A stretch of DNA of 64,000 nt. Source: Pomphorhynchus laevis (Eukaryota; Acanthocephala; Palaeacanthocephala; Echinorhynchida; Pomphorhynchidae). The notes under the pieces were generated by a model. It saw nothing but the letters and a program-made list of their open reading frames with translations, had not been told where the DNA came from and made no database searches. The translations under genes were made by a program, and so were the position numbers. The stretch lies in NCBI GenBank assembly GCA_012934845.2, contig WNNJ02001513.1, positions 1-64,000 of the forward strand. Direction: 5' to 3'. Of the stretch, positions 44,376 through 55,959 are shown one piece after another (within the stretch, counting starts at the first letter, position 1; every line of letters begins with the position of its first letter).

Positions 44376-45193
44376 TAATGATAGATCATTTAATTGAAAT
44401 GACTGTGTTGTACCTTAAATTCTGTGTTTTGCTAAATTTATCTTGTTAAACATAGAGGATTTATTCTGATTGTGGCACGATATTATCCTCACAGGTATTG
44501 TTCATACTTTTGATACAGCAGGACGCTACTAATCAGTCTGGGTGAGGTCATTAGCTGCTATTCCAGACCTAAATTTCACGTTTATCTGCTTACTCCGTAC
44601 ATTGGTGATGATCGAATTCGAACTCATGAAGTCTGCATCGCGATTTTTTCGGCCCTTAATATCTGCTTTCAAAATTTTACAATACATTCTGTATTTTGCA
44701 ATACTTTCTGTATTTCTGTACTTCATTCTTTCATTTTGAATGAATTTTAAATTGAAAAATAGAAATTGTAACAAGACAGCAGCGCGTGAATATTCATTAT
44801 GGTATTATTTATTACTATTTATTAAATTAAAATTTTAAATTAAAATTAATACTTTATTTAAAATTTATTTATTATTTATTTGTTTATTATTTGTAAATTT
44901 TAAATTTATTTAAATTTATTTAAATTTATTTATTTACTATGCTTAAATAAATTAAAAGTATTTATTGCAAACATTTAGAGTTAGTAAGAAAAATGAACTG
45001 TCTGTTTTGGAATTGCATGAGAATCGAAAATGTTTGGAAATTTAATAGTAACATTTATAACATTAAACACATAAGTTGTCTTATCAGATTACGCAATTTT
45101 TAAAGTTTTAAGAATTACCTAAATATGAACTCAAATACCATATGGATTTCCTGCAAATAAGTTTTTTGTTGTTGTTTTTGATAGTCATTTTAC
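44376..45193. other. AT-rich, no convincing gene
   Basis: Both strands are open for 65-80 codons around 44529-44774, but neither reads like a known protein, and the region soon becomes a run of (T)TTATTTAAAT-type low-complexity DNA (about 44800-44960). Confidence 0.35.
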
Positions 45194-45375
45194 AATATAA
45201 TTGTATTTTAATATATTTAATGAGATGTATCTATATCTGCAATATTGTGCCCAATCAGGGATTTCTACATAACAATAATCTCGGTCATCGAAAACCTTTA
45301 GAACTCCTGGTGTTTCCATATAATACATTCCTCGATCAATGTCTTCATTAGGTAAGCATTTTGTTGATCGTTTGC
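45194..45375 (-). CDS. Internal exon of an unidentified host gene
   Basis: On minus, a good acceptor (TTATATTTCAG, ending 45376) is followed by an open frame with strong coding character: KRSTKCLPNEDIDRGMYYME, then TPGVLKVFDDRDYCYVEIPD and WAQYCR. A usable donor is ATT|GTAAAA ending the exon at 45194; an earlier GT at TAT|GTAGAA is possible. Aromatic and acidic, probably part of a folded domain, but I do not recognise it. Same strand as the exons at 42.2, 47.4 and 53.4 kb. Confidence 0.6.
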
Positions 45376-46479
45376 CTGAAATATAAGAATATAAAATCAT
45401 ATGATATCAGCCGATTCTATTTTGTATACTAAAATGAAAATTGAAAAATACTCATTCTTATTAAACCAATATTGCGACAAAACTATGCATTTATTAATTT
45501 TATTGACCAGATTAGTGTCTACTGAAGAATTTGTGTATGTTACGTAATGTGATGTTCAGTTGTTTCTCTTTTCTTTTTATGTGTTTTTAGATTTTTATCG
45601 CTTATTTGATAAGTACGTATCGTTAATCTTATTAGCATTGCAGTCAGTCTATTCGAAGATTGATTTTTAAACGAGATTTAATATGACTCATAGCTTATCT
45701 CCACGTTCATAATTTTTTATTAATGTCCATTAATTCTCAAGTTTATGTGTGCTTAAGCTTCTAAAATCAACCTAAAGTGTTAAGGATTTCTAAGTTTAAA
45801 ATAATAAGTTTCAAGCTTCAATTTCTTAAAGTCTTAAATTCATTTTAATCATCTTTGCGTAATATTTTAAATATTTTCGATGACAATTTTCCAATTTTAT
45901 AAATTACTAAATTTTTAAATGTCTAATATTTAATATCAGTGGTCATAATAAACTCTTAATGCAGAGTTTATTAGCATTTGATGGTTTTGGTATGACCACA
46001 TTATATAATTTATCATTTATCCGTGCCTAGTTGATAATATTTTATCCGTCTTGAAGCAGGGATAAAAACCTATGATATTTTTATTCGTAACTAGTTGATA
46101 TTATTTTATCCATCTTGAAGCATGGATAAAAACGGTGATTCAAGTGTACATAATAATATTATTTCTCATTCATAATTTATTAAAGCCACTTAGCCTTTCG
46201 GCTTTTGGCAAAAGAATTACATAAATGAGCATAAAATATGTATCAAAAAAGGGATCCTGTACATTGAGTAAACGATAATATTTATAAGAAATAAAAGTTT
46301 AATTATCAGTCTTGAAATTCGGTATGTAGTTTAACAATGGATCATCGGAGGAAGGGTAGTGTTGATCATTCAGGAATGCAAATTTACATTAAATGTAGGA
46401 TAAATGTGTATGTTGGATATTAGAAAGTAATTTGTTTAAGAGCGACGAAGACAATAAATTTCCTTAAGACTTAAGTGGC
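45376..46479. other. AT-rich with a two-copy 41 bp repeat
   Basis: CTAGTTGATA(A/T)TATTTTATCC followed by (G/A)TCTTGAAGCA(G/T)GGATAAAAAC occurs at about 46028 and 46090. Otherwise no gene or element recognised. Confidence 0.5.
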
Positions 46480-46582
46480 TTAGATGTGGGCATGAGGACA
46501 ATGTCGGTTTCCTTGTTCTTGTAATAATCTTGCAGCGGTTTCAACGGATTCATTGTTACGGCAGATTTCCAGTAGTAATCCG
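46480..46582 (-). other. Short coding-like segment, HTH-like
   Basis: On minus: GLLLEICRNNESVETAARLL followed by QEQGNRHCPHAHI and a stop. The pattern recalls the helix-turn-helix N-terminal domain (DUF4817-type) found in some arthropod proteins and transposon-derived genes. Very short, so uncertain. The upstream flank (46583-46800) carries a diverged duplication of ATCGTCCAGATGGTAA...ACAAGCGGATT. Confidence 0.25.
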
Positions 46583-46884
46583 CTTGTAAGTATTAATAAT
46601 CAAGAAACTTGTTACCATCTGGACGATTGTATGTTATTTATATTGTAATTATCTCTCAATAATGATACTAATATCATAATAATTATGCTAAATCAAAATT
46701 TAAAATTCAATAGGAATCCGCTTGTATGAAGCGGATTAACAAGACACGTTTTACCATCTGGACGATTGTCTTGAACATGTATGTTATTTATCTCTCAAAT
46801 TTTTTATATTAATATTAATAATATTAGTTTTTTATTATTAATATTAATATTAATAATATTACTTACCATAATAAATGAATTCTT

Positions 46885-47259
46885 TTATTACTTACCATAA
46901 TAAAAGAATAAATCCTCAATTCATATAAAATGACAAAACTCATTTCATCTCGATGATTAACTCAATTTTCTGACAAACGCTGATTTTCAAGAGCGTTTGA
47001 TTTTAAGCGTCGATTAGTCTTCTTTAATCAATCAATCAAAATCACTTTATTTAAGAAATACAGAGCAAGTATCTTAGCTCATATACAGGAGGTTTCATAT
47101 AGAAAGGAAAAAGATTTGTAAAAATTAGAGTAAGAACAAAAAAGATGTAAAAATTAAAAATCAGCGTTTGTCAGAAAATTGAGTTAATCATCGAGATGAA
47201 ATGAGTTTTGTCATTTTATATGAATTGAGGATTTATTCTTTTATTATGGTAAGTAATAA
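46885..47259. repeat. 103 bp perfect inverted repeat with 169 bp loop
   Basis: 46885-46987 and 47157-47259 are exact reverse complements by eye over 103 bases (outer end TTATTACTTACC, inner end CGCTGATTTT). The loop includes a LINE-tail-like sequence. Exactness implies a recent origin. Confidence 0.9.
47025..47110 (-). mobile_element. LINE 3' tail with (GATT)n
   Basis: On minus the loop reads ...TTCTTAAATAAAGTGATTTTGATTGATTGATT. An AATAAA-like word followed by short GATT repeats is the usual tail of L2/CR1-type LINEs. No coding part remains. Confidence 0.4.
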
Positions 47260-47368
47260 CAGTGCAGCAAAGTATCCAACATATGTTGTGTTCTAACAGA
47301 ATTTGTGATGTATTTACGAGTATGTCGCATGTATCTGATGTTTCTGTTATTTATTTCTTCTGCCGCAC

Positions 47369-47517
47369 CTCATCTTTCGAGCAACTTCGCGTTTCCAGCC
47401 TTCTTGAAATGAACTTGTGTGTTTAAGCTGTTTGTATAGTTTAATCCGCGTATGCGACATTCAGGAATCAATTCCACTAGACGGAGTTGCTTCAACTTCC
47501 CATGATAGCCAAATTTC
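47369..47517 (-). pseudogene. MBD/TAM-like exon with an in-frame stop
   Basis: On minus, the acceptor ATCGTTGCAG precedes a 149-base block ending in GAG|GTGCGG. It reads EIWLSWEVEATPSSGIDS, a TGA, then MSHTRIKLYKQLKHTSSFQE and GWKREVARKM in the same frame. GWKREV is the opening signature of methyl-CpG-binding/TAM domains (as in MBD, BAZ2 and SETDB proteins). Either the ATG after the TGA is the start and the first part is not translated, or this host exon carries a stop. The second half of the domain was not found downstream. Part of it (about 47402-47440) is duplicated at 47643-47690. Confidence 0.45.
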
Positions 47518-47689
47518 CTGCAACGATAGATCAATCGACATATTTTCTTGGCCGTCTTATCATATTTTGTTTAGTAATATTAATACTAATAATAATATTA
47601 ATCTTGTCCACCAAGATTTTTGAACTCTGGAACTGAACTCTTGAACTGAACTTGTGTGTTTAAGCTGTTTGTATTCTTGAAATGAATTA

Positions 47690-48091
47690 TAATAATAACT
47701 TAAAACAGCACACATTTTCTGTAATTTATATAAATTCATCCGGATTTAAGTCAATTTTATAATTTATTTGGATTCAAGTCATTTTTATAATTTATTCGGA
47801 TTAAAAATGGATAAAGTTTTGTGTTAGTGTTGAATTCTTTATTTTCTGTGCGAATAAAATCACATTCCAGATCAGGATGGATATATTTTTAAATAACAAA
47901 TAAATTTAAAATTCATGTTAATTCTTATTGTGAAATCATAAATTTATGGCTTCATAATCCCGTGCAAAATACTCATAATGAATATTAAAAATATTTAAAT
48001 TTAGAAATATATTTTCATATATTTGAAAATATATTCGCCAACATATTTTTCATATATTCGCCAATATATTTTTATACCAGTGGCAATAAAA
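47690..48091. other. AT-rich, no gene recognised
   Basis: Contains a short doubled phrase GGATT(T/C)AAGTCA(A/T)TTTTATAATTTATT near 47740-47800. Nothing else. Confidence 0.4.
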
Positions 48092-48283
48092 AGCAAGGAG
48101 CAATCGGGCCAGTGTCTCTCACGTTTCTTCATGAACTCGGCACACGATTAATCCGCGCAACTTCCGAACCCCTAGCCCGTGCTTTCCTGTTCCAACTGAT
48201 CAGCGAAGCCGTTCAGCGGGGAGATGCAGCATGCATAATGGAGAGCATGAGCGGAGGAGAGTCGTCAATGCTGCTTCCGTGAT
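48092..48283 (+). mobile_element. 3' fragment of LINE family 2
   Basis: On +: AIGPVSLTFLHELGTRLIRA, then FLFQLISEAVQRGDAACIME and a stop at 48281-48283. It matches the C-terminus of the copy at 49297-52160 (IGAAGPITSNFLTKLGNML, LSCAVQRGNAACLLE). 5'-truncated. Confidence 0.75.
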
Positions 48284-48847
48284 GAATAGTAGCGTGATAT
48301 TTCCGTATCTACGTCGGCTCGGCATGAAGTTATCAAGACAGTACGGCATTTATGGAAATTGACTTTTATTTTATTTATGAATGAAATTGTAAATAATATT
48401 TTTGTTTAATACACAATTTTATTTAGAAAGTAAATATTTTTATAAATATTTGAAAAATATTTATAATATTCAAATTTATAGTATTCAAATATTCCTCCAC
48501 ATAAATTAATTATTTTGTAATAATTATATTAATTAGTTTATATTACATTATTTTATATATTAATTAATATATAAAAATAAATATTTATATTTTTCATATA
48601 TTTTTGTATTTTATTATTATATTATTTTACGTATTTTACGGTGCAAAGACAAGTTAGGAATTTATCGTATATACCGTAGATACTGGATTTTATCGAATAT
48701 CGCTCATCATCTTCATAATACCTAAAATGAATGATTAAATTATTAAACTTTATCAATGAAAATATGTTGGAAATATAAAATATAAATAATTATATTTATA
48801 TTTTATATAAAATATAAAATATAAATAAGCGTATTCTTCTGTATTTC
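48284..48847. other. AT-rich, no gene recognised
   Basis: Very AT-rich, with TTTATATTTTATATAAAATATAAAATATAAA-type palindromic low complexity near 48770-48830. Confidence 0.4.
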
Positions 48848-49026
48848 TTAAAAATTTTGTTTAATTTTGTTCAACCATTTGAGAATCGTATTAATTGTGA
48901 CACTACACATTCCAGAAATCTTTTTCACTATCTTGGTATTATATAAAAAGCAAATTAGTAATTTTTTAAAGCTACAAACAAGTTTAGTAATTTCAACTTG
49001 TTTGTAATCTAATTTTGGCGGGGCCA
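48848..49026 (-). mobile_element. Tc1-like transposase N-terminal relic
   Basis: On minus an ATG at 49026 opens a 59-codon frame, MAPPKLDYKQVEITKLVCSF ... SGMCSVTINTILKWLNKIKQ, then stop. The spacing and the 'I..K.SG.CSVTINTILKWL' pattern look like the first helix-turn-helix of Tc1-type transposases. Unrelated in sequence to the transposase at 19176-20246. No catalytic part follows. Confidence 0.35.
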
Positions 49027-49296
49027 TCTGAAATATCATTTGGAATAGGATATCTACAAATGCGACATAATTGAAATTGCTTACAATGTGTTTGGATTTA
49101 AAAAAATTATAAACGAACTCGCAAATTCATTAAATATTATGAAAATTCTTGGCTGAAAATAAAAAGTTTGAAATTCTTGGCTGCTAAATAAACTACTTAC
49201 AATAAAATAACAAGCGTCGAAGAATTTTCAGAACATCGAAGGATTTTCAGAACGTCTAAATACAATCTAATATACATACATTCTTACAACGGATTT

Positions 49297-52159
49297 ATGC
49301 GAGTGCAATGCTCCGTATGCTACCGGGATTTTATGCCTGTGGCAAGTGGACTTGTTTGGCAGCACAATCGAGGCTCAACTTGCCCTTGCTCCGGCAAGCC
49401 TCTAACGATTCACAAACTAAATACAGCAGCTGCCTACTCCAATGGCAATCCAACCGCTTTCCCAAGCCTCCAAAGTTCGTTATCGAGCATGGAACTACTT
49501 TGCGAGAATGTACGTCTGGATCGTCGAATACCACGTGCAGCGAGGCCCACAGTAACAACCAAGCTTGTCGAACTACTAAATGCTGTCAACGCTTGCCCGC
49601 TAAACGATAACCCATGGATGCAACTCCTCGGATTCGCGAAATCAGTCTTGCGCGTGCCACTAACGAACAGGGGTAACTTTACTGTGTCACTAGGGTCGAC
49701 GTAAAGTCAGCATGCATGTCGTACGGTCAAGGGGCAATCACAACAATTAGTACACCAAGAACTAAACCTGTATATCGCCGGGATGATCAACTTCGAAACA
49801 AGGTTTCTGAAAAGTTGGAGGATGGTGATATTCGTGGAGCAGTACGACTGCTTGCCGATAACAACCAGCTGTTGAGTGCGGACGAGCAGACTATCGAGCT
49901 TTTGCGTCGCAAACATCCAGAACGGCAGTTACTTTATAATGAAAGCTGCGCACGTCCGCGGTCAAATCTCGATTTAGGTCCACTTATTTCGGGTCCTTCT
50001 GTTCTGTCGGCTCTCCAGTCATTTCCATCGTCTTCTGCTGGGGGCGCTTATGGCCTGAGTCCTTCTCATCTACGTGACCTGGTAAGTCGTTCGAGTAGTG
50101 TCGCAGGAATCATACTACTGAAATCTATGTGATCTAACAAGTAACATCTTTGCGGGTAAAGTGGCCACCTCGATCAGGTCTATATTATGCGGAGCCAAGC
50201 TTCTGGCTTTCGTAAAAGGGGACGGTGGAGTCAGACCTATAGCTGTTGGGTGTACTTTCCGCCGGCTAGCTGCTAAGGCGGCTTGCAGATTTGCTACCGA
50301 GAGAGTGGTTGGCATGCTTCTTCCAAATTAACTTGGCGTCCGTGTGCCTGGGGGTGTCGAGGCCGCAATTCACGCAGCGAGATGTTTTGCTGAACACGGT
50401 TTGGTAGGCAATTCAGCGATGGTAAAGTTAGACTTCGAAAATGCCTTTAATTCAATCAGCAGGAGCGCAGTCCTTCAGGTTGTGAAGAAGGAAATCCCGG
50501 GGATCCAGGACTTCGTGGAAATGTGCTACGATTACCCAAGCACACTTCTCTTCGAGGACAATGTAATTGATTCAAAAAAGGGAGTACAACAAGGGGATCC
50601 TCTCGGTCCTCTCCTGTTCTCACTTACCATCAACAGTCTGACCCACAGCCTTTTGTCACCATTAGCTGTATGGTATCTGAATGACTGCTGCATAGGGGGA
50701 GAAGTTTCCACTCTAATCAATGATATCGAACATATTTGAACTCAAGGAGCAAAAATTGGATTGTTCTTACGGCCAGGCAAATGCCAAGTGATTTATAAAC
50801 GCGGTACCTATATTCAACCTCTACTTGATATAATGCGAAACGTAAAAGTCTGTGATGTGTCATCCGCGGACTTGCTAGGCGCACCGCTTTGCGCCGGATT
50901 TCAACTCGATATGTTCTTGGAATCGGCTATCACACAACTTCAGCAGGTAGGCCGAAAGCTCTCAAAACTTGCGAAGCACGACGCCTTCTTTATACTTCGA
51001 CATTGTTTGACGTTGCCAAAGATCAACTTCTTTTTACGCTGCGCACCGTGTCATACAAGCGGCCTCGTGAAAGTCTTCGACGAGGAAGTTCGCCGTTCTC
51101 TGGAGGAAATCCTTAACCTCAGGCTCTCTGACATAGCCTGGCGTCAAGCCTCGCTACCTGTTAAGATGAGTGGACTGAGTGTTTTGCGTGCGGAAGAGTT
51201 ATCTATACCGGCCCTTTGTTCATCTGTTTCGCGCACAAAGGACTTAACTGCGCTATTAATCCCAGAGCATTTGGTAAATCGCTCAGGCACTAGTGACCTT
51301 AACTACCGAACGGCGTTAGAGAGTTGGACCACTTAATTCGACCTGACTGTTCCAACGGATACAACCTTGCAAAAACGTTGGACAGCCCCATTGTTTGAGA
51401 AAGAATTCCGACACCTGACAGCTTCATGCGCCTTTCCCAAAGATCGGGCCCGCTTGCTAGCTGCGTCTACCAGATGGTCTGGCGCATTCCTTAATGCCCT
51501 ACCGATAGCTTCGATGGGCACAAAACTAGACGACAGTTCAATATGTCTTGCATCAGCCCTCCGCCTCGGTATTCTCAACTCGGTTTCATTTAAGTGTGAG
51601 TGCGGCGTCGTATCAGACCCCTCTGGTATTCACAGGCTAGACTGCCCCCAGAGTGGTTTCCCGGCACAATCGGCACAGTGCTTTAAACACACTTATTCGT
51701 AGCACCCTTGCCACAGCCGGTGTCCTGTCCCGCCTTGAACCAATCGAACTCTGCAGAAACGACGGAAAGAGACCGGACGGTGCTTCACTAGTTTCATGGA
51801 AAAGGGGACGTCTGCTTGTATGGGATTTCACGTGTCCCAACATTCTTGCTGCCAGTCATTTGCCTAGTGCGGTCTCTGGGGCCGGGGAGGTTACTAGATT
51901 GGCAGAGGATCGAAAGAAGGCCAAATATACATGTATTGACGAATCGCAATATAAATTTGTGCCGTTGGCGATCGACACAATTGGTGCTGCCGGGCCGATA
52001 ACTTCGAATTTTTTGACAAAACTGGGCAATATGTTGGTGGTGGCAACAGATGATCGAAGAGCTGCCAATTTCCTCTTGCAGCGTTTAAGCTGTGCAGTGC
52101 AGCGGGGAAATGCAGCGTGCCTGTTAGAGGTCGCTCGAGACGGAAACCTTCCAACTTAA
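49297..52159 (+). mobile_element. LINE family 2, nearly full-length decayed copy
   Basis: A GC-richer 2.9 kb block. The N-terminus (49297) has CSVCYRDFM...WQHNRGSTCPCSGKPL, a C2HC-like putative nucleic-acid-binding finger. Reverse transcriptase pieces follow: GVRPIAVGCTFRRLAAKAAC (around 50230-50290), AMVKLDFENAFNSISRSAVL (from 50419), GVQQGDPLGPLLFSLTINSL, and the catalytic box as WYLND (near 50672), where Y.DD is usual, so the active site is altered. The C-terminal part ends LLQRLSCAVQRGNAACLLE. Frame changes between 49704/49716, 50132/50344 and 51702/51653, plus stops near 50331, 50738 and 51336, break it. No AP endonuclease is seen, so it may use a restriction-like endonuclease; clade unresolved. 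Fragments of the family lie at 43259, 48092 and 55275. Confidence 0.8.
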
Positions 52160-53409
52160 CGATACTGAAATATCACAAACTATACAATTTTTTCTGTATC
52201 TATTTAATTAAAGAATTTAACGTGTTAAATATGATGAAGTTACATTTCATATTCATTAAGTTCGTCTTGTTAATTAAATAATTTCCACTGTAAGATTCAA
52301 CAAAGCGTTGATTTCAAATTATTCATTTTTAATTACCAACGGGGCATTTATTACAAACTCAGCTTTTTATAGAACATATTATCTGGGATAAAAACCAAAT
52401 ATGGTAGCATGTATTATATGGCATATCATATATTTATATTTCATTATATAGACCTCATCAGCAGTGAGCCCACGCCTACATTTGGTAAATGTAGAACATT
52501 TACCTAATGAGCATAAGAACATATTAATAAGAACATATAATAAGAACATATTTAAATAATTCAAAAATTTTATAAAAATTATTCAAAAATGATATTATAT
52601 TTTATAATGCGAACGTTAAAATATTCGATACTCGAAAAATATAAAATGATATGATTTGTTGCATTTTAGTTAAATCAATTTTGAAATAGCGTCACTCTGC
52701 CCTGTTAAAACTAGTAAGTATCTACACAGTCTAAAACTGTGCAAGTAAAACTTATAAAATAAGCATTTATTTTAAATACTACACACATGTTCTTTAAGAT
52801 TGTGTGATTAATAAAATATCAATAAAATGATGTTTTATTAATTGGTTCCTATCATGCAGTTTTTATCTGAAAATTGTGCTGGGAGGAAATATGTTCGTCG
52901 AACGCTCATAAATTTAAATGGATTCATTTATATATTATTACATAGAGGCAATTATTAATTAATTAGAAGTGCAACGCCATAATGAGTTAGAAACGAACGC
53001 ATGTCTTTTCTTTCTCATTAAATGCATATGCTGATTTTTATTTGCGTTATACAGTACCTATGTGGGCTATCACTGGTCAAATTATGCATTTATTATATAC
53101 GCTCAATAGAAGTGGTGGTTGCAAATTATGAGTTATGAACAAGCAAATGTTTCCATAGCAATTTTTTTAATTACTAGTATTCCACCATATCAAGTGAAAA
53201 TTGTATTTGATGATTTAATCCGATAAACAATTTACGTAAATATTACACATTTAAAGATTCTGATATAATTCATTTATATCAATTATAAAAGAGTCATATA
53301 TATCAATTATATAGTATATCAATTATAGCAATATATATTATATTAATATAATATATACTATATAATAATATATTAATTAAATTTTAAACTAGTTTTAAAC
53401 ATTGAATAC
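52160..53409. other. AT-rich, no gene recognised
   Basis: No exon with convincing borders and no repeat beyond AT-rich low complexity (for example 53260-53390, a tract of ATATATTA/TTAATATA). Confidence 0.4.
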
Positions 53410-53498
53410 CCTGGTAAAATAGGAGTATCGACAACAATTACTTCACGATTTTCCGAAGTATCGCTCTCCTCGTAATTATTATCGTCTTCATTCGACAT
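53410..53498 (-). CDS. First coding exon of an unidentified host gene
   Basis: On minus: ATG at 53498, MSNEDDNNYEESDTSENREV followed by IVVDTPILPG, and a donor CCAGG|GTATTC (GT at 53409-53408), phase 2. The context before the ATG (CTGTTTCA) is acceptable. The exon is acidic and clearly less AT-rich than its flanks. No family recognised. It is the only convincing start exon on minus in this part, and the internal exons at 47.4, 45.2 and 42.2 kb lie downstream of it in the same direction, so they could belong to it, though phases were not shown to fit. Confidence 0.6.
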
Positions 53499-55274
53499 TG
53501 AAACAGATTACAACAACCTGCTTTCGATATCCTACTATTAAATACATATAACGAATAAAGTTTAGCGGTTAGTACCGAAATATCGCTATTTTTAAAGGAA
53601 TGTTTTGACGGATTCTTTACTTTTGAAATAAGGAATATAAATTTATATAAATTTGACTTTTTATCAAATTTTGTAATTTTTGATTATATAAAAATTGATT
53701 AACATTATATAAAAAAGTCACTTTCGTGATTTTCATAGGCATGTTGGTGTCAACGATTACAATTTTACAATATTAGAATACTTCTTAAACTTTAAAAGGT
53801 ATATATTTAGTAAGCCACAAATGTTAAATTTATTTGGAAATAAATAGAAATTAGAAAATAAATAATAATTAATAATAATAAATAATTATTATATAAATTA
53901 GAAATTTAAATATTTCACTTAATCAAAATATATTTAATCTAAAATTGATTTTAAGGTTTTACACTAAACAGAACATTTGAGGGCCCAATTATAATGATTT
54001 TTAAATTTAATAATCTATATGGCCAAATCGTGTCTTAATTGTTTCGGTTGTTCATAAAAATTATAGTCATTTTCAAAATTATAATTTTAATTAAATAAAT
54101 ATATAATTATAACAAAATTACAATTTTAATTAAATCAACATATAGATCAATTAACACTTGTTATCATATCATTAGGGAATGATATTAATTTAAGAATTTT
54201 ATTCATCAAAATCGTTTTGTCGATCAGCCAACGAATAATTTGGTTTTGTGACCATAGCGTTTAAGTGGTAGTCTAAACAAAAATATTCTCCTTCATTTTG
54301 CTTCTTTATTTATATCATTATTTTCTTGAATATAATGCATATATAATGCATTATTAAACACGTATCTCAACGCATTTTAATAAACAAGCGTAATATTTCT
54401 GTTACATTTAAAAAACGTCAAAGAAACCAATTTAAAACATATTTCTTTTAGAAAAATTATAACTTAAACTATTTATTAAACTATTTATTTATCCAGGATT
54501 ATGAATTTCAATTTTGAATTAAAATTTATTTTGCTGAATTTCTATTACAAAAAATATTTTTTATTTAAATGATATATTTGAGAAAATTATATTTAAAAAA
54601 AAATTATATTTTATTAAAATGTAAATATTGATTTTATAGAAATTTATAGCATCTTTTATATTTAATTTTTATGACACGCATACTTTAAATCAAAAGTACT
54701 TATTATAATTTCAAATGCATTATTCAAATACATTTTATTTAAAATCGTTTGTAGATATGTTTATATTTCAACTATAAAATAAATTTGATTTCGATTATAA
54801 ATTCTATTATAATATTTCAAATTATTTGAAGCTTCGCTTTTATGAGCATTTGCATTTTAGTTTTTGTAAGCATCACTTTTTATATACCTTAAAATATGAT
54901 AAAACTATTTTGTAATGGTTTTATTATAACTGCTATGTTATTTTATTCGATTCAACAATGTAACGATCAGTGAGAGATTTATAAATTCCTGTAGTGCGAC
55001 CTGTTTGTTGCTTAGAAACGTTTATAACGGTTTTTAATGTGATATTTTTTAAATTCATGTAAAACAAGAAGCGTTCTATATTCAATCATTTTATAGTTAT
55101 TCAATCACGTGAAATAAGTTATCAACATCTAGGAATATTCTGAATTCATAATTGGGATCATGGTTTCATTTCAAGTTAAATTAATGGCGCATTTCCAATT
55201 ATTGTTTAAAGAAATTTGTTAATTTGTTCATAATTAAAATATTAATTAATTAAATGCAAAATTATGGTCAGAAA
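53499..55274. other. AT-rich, no gene recognised
   Basis: About 1.8 kb of AT-rich DNA upstream of the minus start exon. A promoter may lie here, but no specific motif can be supported. Confidence 0.4.
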
Positions 55275-55790
55275 TTATCTTCTTCTGGGGATCTGCCGGC
55301 GATCGTCTCCCTGATGCATGCCCCGTTACCCCTCTGAATGGCTGCGCTGATCCTCTGTAGCAGGAATCTCCCCGAGCGTAGGTCGCTGGTCGCTCGCTGG
55401 ATTTTCCTTCCGAGTGATTTCAAAAATACTTCCGTATTTTTCCAAGTGCGCCCAGGTATTCAACAGCTATAGGTACAAAACACGTGAACGCGGGATTCAG
55501 GTCGCTGTACTTTGTGCGCTTTCTTCGCTCAGCGTCCGATGCCAAGGTGCCTGCACCCAGTAATGAACGGGCCAAATAGGAGGATGCCAGTGTGTTCACA
55601 CATGTGCAATCCTAGGGCACAAGAGTAGCACCGGTCTGGCCTTTTACCATCGGTACGCAGCATTCCAGTTGGCTCCGGTGTACTCGAGTAACCTGCAACG
55701 GTGAGTGACGCTTTGATTATAGTATTCATCTGTGCGTGCCGAAAATGTCGTCCGGTCGACTTATGGCAGTCCAATCCGTGCCTAATTTTT
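55275..55790 (-). mobile_element. LINE family 2 fragment (C-terminal third)
   Basis: On minus: GRHFRHAQMNTIIKASLTVA, then EPTGMLRTDGKRPDRC, matching RHSALNTLIRSTLATAGVLS and ELCRNDGKRPDGAS of the 49297-52159 copy. It ends near 55275 with RFLLQRISAAIQRGNGACIR. The middle is shortened and the frame shifts. 5'-truncated. Confidence 0.72.
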
Positions 55791-55959
55791 GTTTCGTTAA
55801 CAAAAAATTTTGTTTCGTAAACATAATTATTTAATTATTGAAAAATTATTACATAATTAATAATTATTGAATAATTATCACATAATTATTTAATTACTTA
55901 AAACGAGATTCAAGATAAGCGCGCAAACTAAACCTCTCTAATTGTAACATATTACATAA

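Noticed and set aside
44529-44774. Overlapping open frames on both strands
   Set aside because: No family, no splice borders and no coding bias on either strand; treated as chance.
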